Source: Alphaproteobacteria bacterium (GTDB lineage: Bacteria; Pseudomonadota; Alphaproteobacteria; RS24). From it: a stretch of DNA of 8,811 nt. Positions within the stretch are counted from its first letter, which is position 1. The number at the start of each line of letters is the position of its first letter. The notes under the pieces were generated by a model. That model worked only from the letters and a program-made list of their open reading frames with translations. It had not been told where the DNA came from and did not search any database. Shown here piece by piece: positions 1 through 5,641 of the stretch. The stretch lies in assembly GCA_022428185.1 (NCBI GenBank), contig JAKMCZ010000220.1, forward strand, positions 1 to 8,811, read 5' to 3'. A program made the translations under genes and the position numbers.

Positions 1-342
1 GTGTCGCGCATTGCCGGTCTTGTGCAGAGCATGTTGCATCAGGCGCTCGACGCTTATGCCAGCGAAAATGCCGAATTGGCGATGGATGTTTGGGAGCGTG
101 ACCGAGAAGTCGATGAGCTTTACACCAGCTTGCATGGCGATTTACTGGCGGTGATTTCAAGCGGCGCCGAACAGGCCAGTGTCAGTTCGCACTTCTTGTT
201 TATTGCAAAAAATATTGAGCGCATTGGCGACCATACCACCGCCGTGGCCGAACAGATTTATTTTCAGGCAAATGGCGAAATGCCGCCCGATGAGCGTCCG
301 AAAGCTGACGCGGCGAGCGGGGGACTTGAAACGAAGGCGTGA
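1..342 (+). CDS. phoU: PhoU, phosphate-specific transport regulator (C-terminal part, cut by window start)
   Basis: PhoU represses the Pho regulon when phosphate is plentiful, acting with the PstSCAB transporter and the PhoR kinase at the cytoplasmic face of the membrane. The visible 113 residues match the second three-helix repeat of PhoU. Fragment residues 34-41 (DREVDELY) and 64-84, including ERIGDH at 73-78, carry the acidic metal-binding helix motifs typical of the family. PhoU proteins are usually about 220-240 residues, so roughly half is missing to the left. The GTG at base 1 is most likely an internal valine codon, not a start. The stop lies 9 bp before phoB, so the two are surely co-transcribed; in many alphaproteobacteria the order is pst genes, phoU, phoB. 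The last 20 or so residues are a charged, poorly conserved tail. Assignment is confident; the true start is outside the window. Confidence 0.93.
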   Translation: MSRIAGLVQSMLHQALDAYASENAELAMDVWERDREVDELYTSLHGDLLAVISSGAEQASVSSHFLFIAKNIERIGDHTTAVAEQIYFQANGEMPPDERPKADAASGGLETKA

Positions 343-351
343 TAAGACGAT

Positions 352-1056
352 ATGTCTGCCACTATTTTACTTGTTGATGATGAACCGGCGCAGTTGGAAT
401 TGCTGCGCTATAATCTCGAAAAAGCCGGTTTTACGACTTTGCAGGCCGGAAATGGTCGCGCCGCGATTGATTTGGTTGAAGATGCCGACCCCGATTTGGT
501 GATTTTGGATTGGATGATGCCTGAAGCATCGGGCATTGATGTGTGTCGTGAATTGCGCGCCCGTGCGGCGACCCGCCTGTTACCCATTATCATGTTGAGC
601 GCACGCGGCGAAGACGGTGACCGCGCTTTGGGGCTTGATACCGGGGCTGATGATTATATCACCAAGCCATTTTCACCGCGCGAATTGGTGGCGCGGGTCA
701 AGGCGATATTGCGACGCGCGCGCCCGTCTTTGCTGCAAGATGTGATGGAGTTTGAAGGCTTGGTGCTCAATCCTGATACCATGCGCGTTGAGCGCGACGG
801 CGACCGTATCCATTTGGGTCCGAAAGAATTTCGGCTGTTATCGGTTTTGATGGAACGCCCGGAACGGGTTTTCAGCCGTGAGCAATTACTCGATAAGGTT
901 TGGGGGCATGGCATTTATGTCGAAGACCGAACCGTCGATGTGCATATGAGCCGTTTGCGCCGCGCCCTTAATAAGGGCGCTGATGGCAGCGCGCCACGCG
1001 CCAATCTTATCCGTACTGTGCGCGGCACCGGCTATTCTCTGTCGCAGATAAGCTGA
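352..1056 (+). CDS. phoB: PhoB, phosphate regulon response regulator (OmpR/PhoB family)
   Basis: Cytoplasmic DNA-binding response regulator of 234 residues, the usual length. When phosphorylated by PhoR it binds Pho boxes and activates phosphate-uptake genes. The receiver domain (about 3-122) has the acidic pair D9-D10, the phosphoacceptor D53 in VILDWMMP, the switch residue S83 in IIMLSAR, and K105 in ITKPFSPRELVARV. A winged-helix output domain spans about 134-232, with EQLLDKVWG, the recognition-helix segment DRTVDVHMSRLRRAL and the C-terminal hairpin TVRGTGYSL. The phoU neighbour and the WMMP and TVRGTGY signatures favour PhoB over other OmpR-type regulators. The start follows the phoU stop by 9 bp; a GAAGG lies at 333-337, somewhat far from the ATG, so translation may be coupled to phoU. 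No phoR follows; in this arrangement phoR would be upstream, outside the window. Confidence 0.93.
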   Translation: MSATILLVDDEPAQLELLRYNLEKAGFTTLQAGNGRAAIDLVEDADPDLVILDWMMPEASGIDVCRELRARAATRLLPIIMLSARGEDGDRALGLDTGADDYITKPFSPRELVARVKAILRRARPSLLQDVMEFEGLVLNPDTMRVERDGDRIHLGPKEFRLLSVLMERPERVFSREQLLDKVWGHGIYVEDRTVDVHMSRLRRALNKGADGSAPRANLIRTVRGTGYSLSQIS

Positions 1057-1143
1057 ATGACGAGCCGGATTGCCAACTGGATTATCGGTCGGGTTATTGA
1101 CAAAAAAGCATCGGTTGCCCAGCATTGCGAGCATGGTCTCTGA
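1057..1143 (+). other. Possible 28-codon ORF between phoB and the isomerase gene
   Basis: The spacer after phoB contains an ATG directly abutting the phoB stop (TGAATG), opening a 28-codon frame that begins MTSRIANWIIGRV and ends at a TGA overlapping the ribosome-binding site of the next gene. There is no separate Shine-Dalgarno sequence; it could only be translated by coupling to phoB. It resembles no family I recognise and may be a chance ORF. No rho-independent terminator (GC stem plus T run) is visible in 1057-1155. Confidence 0.2.
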
Positions 1144-1155
1144 AGGGAAAATTAG

Positions 1156-1755
1156 ATGAGCAAAACAGTAGATTTCATTTTTGATTTCGGCAGCCCCAAT
1201 GCCTATTTCACGCATAAGATTGCGCCGCAGATTGAAGCGCGCACCGGTGCCAAGTTTAATTACATACCCTGTCTTCTCGGCGGTATTTTTAAGGCGACAG
1301 GCAATCAAGCGCCGATGATGGCGTTCGGTCATATTGAAAATAAAATGGCTTATGAAGGGCTGGATATGCAGCGCTTTATCGCCCGCCATAAATTGACCGA
1401 TTACAAATTCAATCCGCATTTTCCGATCAACACATTGATGTTGATGCGCGGTGCGATTGTTGCCGAGCGCGACGGTTTTTTACCGGCCTATATTGACGCG
1501 ATGGTGGCAGGCGTTTGGGAGCAGGAATTAAAGCTTGATGACCCGGACGTGCTGCACAAAGCCTATGCCGATGCCGGGTTTGATGCCGATATGCTGATGG
1601 AAGAAATGGCCAAGCCTGAAATTAAGGCAAAGCTGGCCGAAAACACCGAAGCGGCGGTTACACGCGGCGCATTCGGTATTCCGACGTTTTTTGTCGGTGA
1701 CGAGATATTTTTCGGCAAAGACCGGCTCGACCAAGTTGAAGAATTGCTCGGCTAA
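1156..1755 (+). CDS. 2-hydroxychromene-2-carboxylate isomerase-like protein (DsbA fold, kappa-GST related)
   Basis: A 199-residue protein, the usual length for the 2-hydroxychromene-2-carboxylate isomerase / kappa-class glutathione transferase family. Named members isomerise 2-hydroxychromene-2-carboxylate to trans-o-hydroxybenzylidenepyruvate in naphthalene breakdown, using glutathione. Visible signatures are the N-terminal strand DFIFDFGSPNAY with the catalytic-type serine S13 replacing the CxxC of true DsbA, the HFPINTLMLMR segment at 88-98, and the C-terminal thioredoxin-fold element GAFGIPTFFVGDEIFFGKDRL (171-191) with the cis-proline P176. The start is well set: GAAGGG at 1142-1147 lies 8 bases before the ATG. 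No other aromatic-degradation gene is visible, so the real substrate is unknown and a general glutathione-dependent role is equally likely. It is in the same direction as phoB but about 100 bp away, so linkage to the Pho operon is uncertain. It converges with the dioxygenase gene. Confidence 0.85.
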   Translation: MSKTVDFIFDFGSPNAYFTHKIAPQIEARTGAKFNYIPCLLGGIFKATGNQAPMMAFGHIENKMAYEGLDMQRFIARHKLTDYKFNPHFPINTLMLMRGAIVAERDGFLPAYIDAMVAGVWEQELKLDDPDVLHKAYADAGFDADMLMEEMAKPEIKAKLAENTEAAVTRGAFGIPTFFVGDEIFFGKDRLDQVEELLG

Positions 1756-1764
1756 ACAAGCTGT

Positions 1765-2601
1765 CTAATGCAGCGGTGAGCCTTCCAGCGTGATGCGGTG
1801 CATTTCGCGACGTGCGCCGTGATAATCGTTCAGCGCATAATGCCAAGTGCAGCGATTGTCCCAAATGGCAATCGACCCTTCAGCCCATTTGAAGCGCGTC
1901 GTGTGCTCCATCAGTGTGGCGTGCTGATACAGATAATCCAAAAGCGGCTTGCTCTCATTTGCTGTCCAGCCTTCAAAATGAATGGTGAAACCGGGATTGA
2001 CATAAAGCGCTTTGCGCCCGCTTTCGGGATGCGTGATGACCACCGGATGCACGGCATCTTGGGTCGCCAAATCGCTATTGCCAAAGCGGTCTTCGAGCGA
2101 TTTTTTATACTCTGACTGGTCGCCAAATACATGGCGGCTGGAATGAACCGCATTCATGCCTTCAAGGGTTTTTTTCAGCCCGTCTGACAGCGATTCATAG
2201 GCTTTATACATGCAGGCAAACAGCGTATCACCGCCAACGGGCGGGGTTTCGCGAGCCAGTAAAATCGAGCCCATAGCAGGGATTTTGTCATAGCTGTGGT
2301 CGGTGTGCCAACCGCCGCCAATATTGACGATTTGGTCTTTTTCTTTCACCACGGCAGCGATTTTTTCATAGCCGCTGACCTTCGGGAAAAACCGATTTAT
2401 GTTGATGTCGCCCCAGCGTTCAGCAAATTCAATATGCTGCTCCGGTGTCATGTTCTGGTTGTGTAAAAACACCAGACCATTGTCGACAAAAGCCTGCTGA
2501 ATTGACGAAAACTCAGCATCGTTCACCCCATTGCCAATATCAATATTTGACAATTCAACCCCGACACCGCCGGAAACCGGATTTACTTCAACTGCGCTCA
2601 T
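1765..2601 (-). CDS. TauD/TfdA-family Fe(II)/2-oxoglutarate-dependent dioxygenase
   Basis: A 278-residue cytoplasmic enzyme, typical in size for TauD, TfdA and alkylsulfatase AtsK relatives, which couple 2-oxoglutarate decarboxylation to substrate hydroxylation (taurine, phenoxyacetates, alkyl sulfates). The iron-binding facial triad is intact: H99 and D101 in GGWHTDHSY, and H254 in IWDNRCTWHYALNDY. The following arginines R265 and R269 (GARREMHRITLEG) are positioned like the 2-oxoglutarate and substrate anchors of TauD. The N-terminal part (about 5-55) resembles TauD with its GVGVELSNIDI and GLVFLHNQ strands. The ATG is preceded, on its own strand, by a strong GGGGAGGG (bases 2606-2613). No ABC transporter of the tauABC type is next to it, so taurine use is not supported by context and the substrate is open. 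It is transcribed alone, divergent from the pilus-like operon. Confidence 0.88.
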   Translation of the reverse strand: MSAVEVNPVSGGVGVELSNIDIGNGVNDAEFSSIQQAFVDNGLVFLHNQNMTPEQHIEFAERWGDININRFFPKVSGYEKIAAVVKEKDQIVNIGGGWHTDHSYDKIPAMGSILLARETPPVGGDTLFACMYKAYESLSDGLKKTLEGMNAVHSSRHVFGDQSEYKKSLEDRFGNSDLATQDAVHPVVITHPESGRKALYVNPGFTIHFEGWTANESKPLLDYLYQHATLMEHTTRFKWAEGSIAIWDNRCTWHYALNDYHGARREMHRITLEGSPLH

Positions 2602-2605
2602 GACA

Positions 2606-2613
2606 CCCTCCCC
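2606..2613 (-). promoter_or_regulatory. Strong Shine-Dalgarno of the TauD-family gene
   Basis: The plus strand reads CCCTCCCC, which is GGGGAGGG on the coding strand and lies just before the minus-strand ATG at 2601-2599. It fixes the start of the dioxygenase and is the strongest ribosome-binding site in the window. Confidence 0.7.
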
Positions 2614-2801
2614 AAATTTTCATCATTATAATGCCGCGTGCGGGGATATGACAAGCACATTGCCGATGATTGCGCCGTCGGCACATCTCGGGAAAACCCC
2701 CGCTTGTGGTAATTTTGTGCGTGTTTTTATGGTAAAACTAATAAATCGGCAGTGATTCGATTTTTCACTGTGCTTTTTGGTGTCTGCCCGATTGCGTAAG
2801 C

Positions 2802-2823
2802 GCAAACGGGTCGGCAAACGGGT
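2802..2823 (+). repeat. Tandem 10-bp direct repeat before the pilus-like operon
   Basis: GCAAACGGGT occurs at 2802-2811 and again at 2814-2823, a 12-base period, ending 9 bases before the first ATG of the operon. The copy at 2802 overlaps the right arm of the TTGCG/CGCAA inverted repeat. It could be a regulator or mRNA-level site near the ribosome-binding region, or a chance duplication; the sequence alone does not decide. Confidence 0.45.
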
Positions 2824-2832
2824 GTAAACTGT

Positions 2833-4461
2833 ATGAGTAGAGCCGAAGCTTTTCTTGCCGGAGCGGTGCAAATCGCCGGACCCCTATTGCGACGACAAGA
2901 GCGCATTGTGGCGGTCAAATTGCACCCTGATGCGGTTTCGGTTTTGCAATTACACCCAACCATAGATGATTGGGAGCTTGATCGGCTGGTTAGCTGGTCG
3001 CTCGAAAACGCCATTGGGCGTTCGCCGGTACAAGATAATTTCTCTTATTTGTCGAGCCAGATTTCCGCCGCTGCCGAAGAGGCGGAGGTGGACGGGGTTG
3101 ATGCCGGTATTTCCATTCCTCATTCGCTGTTCGATGTGCGGACTTTGCAACTGCCTTATATGGAAGATAGCGAGTTAGCTGACGAGGCCGAGGAACCGGA
3201 ATTTTGGGAAGAATTTGACCCTGAACTGAATAATTTAATGGGCAAGGTGGTGCGCCATCAAATCCTCTATTCCAATGAGGGCGAAGACCGCACTGATGTG
3301 ATGGTCGCCAGTCTGCCAATCGGCGAGTTGGAACGTTATCGTTCGCTCATGCTCGATGCCAATCTGGTGCCGGTATTTGTCGAGAATGAGTTGTTTTCGC
3401 TGGTCAATGGCATTTATGCCCGCATGACCACTGATGAGCGCTTCAAGCCGTTTTTCGTGGTGCATTTATGCCCGGGCAATAATCAAATCATCGCCCATTT
3501 TCGCGGCCGCCTCTATATGCACAAAATCAACATCTCCGATTTTGACGAAGCCCTGATGATGGAATTGGAGCGTGTCGAAGAGGTTGAGGGTGATTTTTGG
3601 GAAGAGGTTGCCATTCGCGTTAGCGAGCAGATCAAACAGGCCATATCTTTTCTGGTTGAAACCTATGATGTTCAGCGACCCGATAAGATTTTCATGGTTT
3701 CGGAATATCGCGAAATAGAAAATTTCTACTTCCTGCTTGATGAGCGACTGGGCACCACACGGGTGGTGATTTACGACGCGATGGAAGATGTCGATGTTCC
3801 CAAAGAACATCAAAAATATGTCGACTTCTTTGCCAATCCGTCAATCTTCACCACGGCGGTCGGGCTGGCGACACAAGGTCTTAATGTTGAAGGCCGCGCG
3901 CATGGCGACTTGCACAGTCGTCTGGTGTCGATGAACTTTTTGGAAGACGCGCCGCGCATTCGGCGCAACAGACAATTAGCGGCGGTCAATCGCATTTTAT
4001 CGCTGGCGATTGTCGCGGTGATTTTATTTTCCGGCACAGTGCTGGGCATCAATACGGTGCCGGCCTATCTGCAAACCCGCGAAGCTTCGGCGCAATATAG
4101 CGCGGCTGAGGGTGCGGCGCGAGCCGAAAGCCTAAGGCGGCAGGTCAATGAAAAGAAGATGACTGAAATCAACGTTATCATTTCCGATATTCGTAATAAT
4201 TCGGCCAGTCGCGGTCACGGCATTTTTCTGTCCAAACTGCCGGAACTTTTGCCGCCCGGTGCCGAGTTGCAAAATCTTGAAATTACCGAAGCGAACGGTG
4301 TGAAAATATCCGGTTTAGCGCTCGAAAATGCCGATATCAGTCGGCTGAAAAGCAATTTGCGGACGGCCAAATTATTGCGTCGTGACCCGGCGGTTGAAAC
4401 CTCTAAAGACGGTGATTATTGGCGCTTTTCTATGACGCTCACCCTGTCGAGGATGCAGTGA
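2833..4461 (+). CDS. PilM-PilN fusion / GspL-like inner-membrane assembly protein
   Basis: 542 residues. Residues about 20-350 look like the actin-like PilM domain: VKLHPDAVSVLQL opens it, RTLQLPYMEDSEL and LEPxx-type acidic stretch follow, then MVASLPIGELERYRSLM and LDANLVPVFVENELFSLVN (about 157-191), and the end TTAVGLATQGL (340-350) matches the PilM C-terminus. A MNFLEDAP motif (367-374) then resembles the INLLP peptide at the start of PilN, followed by a basic stretch, one membrane segment (about 388-406), a helical region (about 412-455) and a small periplasmic alpha/beta domain (about 465-540). Two proteins of type IV pili are thus one chain, as in GspL of type II secretion. PilM usually binds ATP, but the phosphate-loop motifs here are degenerate (HLCPGNN at 211-217 in place of DIGxGxT). 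Family assignment is by pattern, not by search. No clear Shine-Dalgarno precedes the ATG. It is the first gene of the operon; its TGA overlaps the next ATG. Confidence 0.72.
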   Translation: MSRAEAFLAGAVQIAGPLLRRQERIVAVKLHPDAVSVLQLHPTIDDWELDRLVSWSLENAIGRSPVQDNFSYLSSQISAAAEEAEVDGVDAGISIPHSLFDVRTLQLPYMEDSELADEAEEPEFWEEFDPELNNLMGKVVRHQILYSNEGEDRTDVMVASLPIGELERYRSLMLDANLVPVFVENELFSLVNGIYARMTTDERFKPFFVVHLCPGNNQIIAHFRGRLYMHKINISDFDEALMMELERVEEVEGDFWEEVAIRVSEQIKQAISFLVETYDVQRPDKIFMVSEYREIENFYFLLDERLGTTRVVIYDAMEDVDVPKEHQKYVDFFANPSIFTTAVGLATQGLNVEGRAHGDLHSRLVSMNFLEDAPRIRRNRQLAAVNRILSLAIVAVILFSGTVLGINTVPAYLQTREASAQYSAAEGAARAESLRRQVNEKKMTEINVIISDIRNNSASRGHGIFLSKLPELLPPGAELQNLEITEANGVKISGLALENADISRLKSNLRTAKLLRRDPAVETSKDGDYWRFSMTLTLSRMQ

Positions 4462-4463
4462 TG
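4449..4463 (+). promoter_or_regulatory. Ribosome-binding site and coupled start deciding the PilO-like gene
   Basis: GAGG at 4449-4452 lies 8 bases before the ATG at 4461-4463, and that ATG shares one base with the TGA of the upstream gene (TGATG). The reading frame stays open 14 codons further upstream to a TTG at 4419, but that would overlap the upstream gene by 43 bases and has no ribosome-binding site, so the ATG at 4461 is preferred. Confidence 0.75.
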
Positions 4464-5639
4464 GCGGCGCCTTTAATCGACACCAATACGGGGCAAAAGC
4501 CGCTATCGCCGCAGGCGCGAAAATTACTGGCCGAATTGTCTGGTGATGGGGCATTGAGCGCCTCATTATCGACCGCGCCTGGCGGTGCCGCATATGACGG
4601 CGATGCGCCGGTTTTGCTGACGCCGCATGAGGATAAAAAAGCGTCGGCTTTTGCCGATTTGCTCGACCATATTGATGATGGTGACGGCTCCATATTGGTT
4701 GATGAAAAAGCCGCTCTGGCAGTCGCCGAAAAGTATAACACCGAGAAACTGGCGGCCAATAGTGCCTTTGATGAAGATGATTTATTGGACGCGTTTGCCC
4801 CTGATAATGATGGCGACCCACAGGCCATTATTGATGATGATTTGGGGGGCGCATCAACGCTGACCGATGCGGAAATTGATGAAGTGCTGGGCGAAGACCC
4901 GTTTGGTGAGCTCGATGGGGCGGGCGATGATGAAAAGCAAGGTCGCTTTGCCGGATTGATGAACCGCTTTCGCGCAGGTGCAGGGGGCGTCAAACGCATT
5001 ATTGGCGTGCGCAATGCCGCCGCCGCTTATGACGCGCAATCGGGCACATCGCTTTTGCCTTTCACCGTTATCCGCGCCGTTATTTTGATTTTGGTGGCGG
5101 CCGTACCGCCCGTTGTCAATCTGACTTTTATCCAGCCGCAAATTTCTGACAATAGTCGCAAGCTGACGCAAATTCGTGGCTTTGAGGCGCAAATGGCGGA
5201 GAATAAAAAGGTCGCCGATAAAGTCGCCAAGCGGCTATCGGCACTGGAGCAAGATGCCAAAAGGCGGATAGACCGACTGATGCCCAGTGCCGGTTTGGAA
5301 ACCTTGTTTAACAGCTACATTTCTGCTCTGCAGAAATATGATATCGAATTGCAGGGCTATAATGTGTCGCCCTTAACCGACCGCAAAGTGATAATTGGTC
5401 GCCGCGTGCAAGAAGCCAATCTGGTCGAATTGGACCTTGTCGGGCGTTATGATGTCTATGTTGATATTCGCAAAATTTTTGTCGATCAGCTCAAGATTGC
5501 GACCGTGGTGACCGAAACGATGACGCCGAAAGAGGGCAGTCCGGAATTACAAATCAAAGCCAGCATGATGGTGCCGACCAAGCGCGATTATGACAATGAG
5601 TTGGACGATCCGGCGAAACAAGTGGAGGCGGAGAAATAA
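4461..5639 (+). CDS. PilO/GspM-like single-pass membrane protein with long acidic cytoplasmic N-terminus
   Basis: 392 residues from the preferred start. Residues 1-160 are low-complexity and strongly acidic, with several D/E-rich clusters (for example around 66-75, 103-128, 137-160), and probably disordered. A basic stretch (about 161-185) precedes one membrane segment (about 201-221, VIRAVILILVAAVPPVVNLTF), then a coiled-coil-like helix (about 230-272) and an alpha/beta domain (about 275-372). TM, coiled coil, small ferredoxin-like domain is the layout of PilO and GspM, and the gene sits exactly where PilO would, after the PilM-PilN fusion. Such proteins bind PilN/GspL in the periplasm and organise the inner-membrane platform. 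PilO and GspM normally have only a short cytoplasmic tail, so the 200-residue N-terminal extension is unusual. The basic patch just before the membrane fits the positive-inside rule. The family call rests on layout and position; sequence identity to PilO is not evident by eye. Confidence 0.6.
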   Translation: MAAPLIDTNTGQKPLSPQARKLLAELSGDGALSASLSTAPGGAAYDGDAPVLLTPHEDKKASAFADLLDHIDDGDGSILVDEKAALAVAEKYNTEKLAANSAFDEDDLLDAFAPDNDGDPQAIIDDDLGGASTLTDAEIDEVLGEDPFGELDGAGDDEKQGRFAGLMNRFRAGAGGVKRIIGVRNAAAAYDAQSGTSLLPFTVIRAVILILVAAVPPVVNLTFIQPQISDNSRKLTQIRGFEAQMAENKKVADKVAKRLSALEQDAKRRIDRLMPSAGLETLFNSYISALQKYDIELQGYNVSPLTDRKVIIGRRVQEANLVELDLVGRYDVYVDIRKIFVDQLKIATVVTETMTPKEGSPELQIKASMMVPTKRDYDNELDDPAKQVEAEK

Positions 5640-5641
5640 TG
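5624..5641 (+). promoter_or_regulatory. Ribosome-binding site and TAATG coupling of the LysM-like gene
   Basis: GGAGG at 5624-5628 and GGAG at 5630-5633 lie 10 and 5 bases before the ATG at 5639-5641, which overlaps the TAA of the preceding gene by one base. This supports the chosen start and translational coupling within the operon. Confidence 0.75.

Larger units (their letters stand above)
2602..2832. other. Divergent intergenic region with small inverted and direct repeats
   Basis: These 231 bases separate the start of the dioxygenase gene from the start of the pilus-like operon and must hold the promoters of both. I see no convincing sigma-70 pair; the best guess for the rightward one is TTGTGC at 2715-2720 with an A/T-rich stretch around 2730-2745. 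Visible structure: TGCCGA (2661-2666) and TCGGCA (2678-2683) as an inverted repeat; a weak CGGG/CCCG hairpin at 2689-2702; TTGCG/CGCAA inverted repeat at 2792-2805; and GCAAACGGGT repeated at 2802-2811 and 2814-2823. No gene is apparent. Confidence 0.5.

Noticed and set aside
886..1419. 177-codon minus-strand ORF across phoB and the isomerase gene
   Set aside because: It lies antisense to two well-supported genes, has no family resemblance and no ribosome-binding site; it is a shadow of their codon use.
2661..2702. Inverted repeats between the divergent genes as a terminator
   Set aside because: Stems are short (4-6 bp), no T run follows, and both flanking genes point away, so no terminator is expected here.
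3199..3612. Repeated FWEE motif in the PilM-like domain (residues about 124-127 and 255-258)
   Set aside because: Only four residues plus nearby acids match, and the surroundings belong to different elements of the fold; no sign of a real internal duplication.
4671..4706. EF-hand-like loop in the acidic region (IDDGDGSILVDE)
   Set aside because: Positions 3, 5, 6, 8 and 12 fit a calcium loop but position 1 is isoleucine instead of aspartate, the flanking helices are not evident, and the region is generally D/G-rich.
4439..5014. 191-codon minus-strand, serine-rich ORF opposite the acidic region
   Set aside because: Its serine/alanine richness is the reverse complement of GAT/GAA-rich acidic codons on the plus strand; no independent support.
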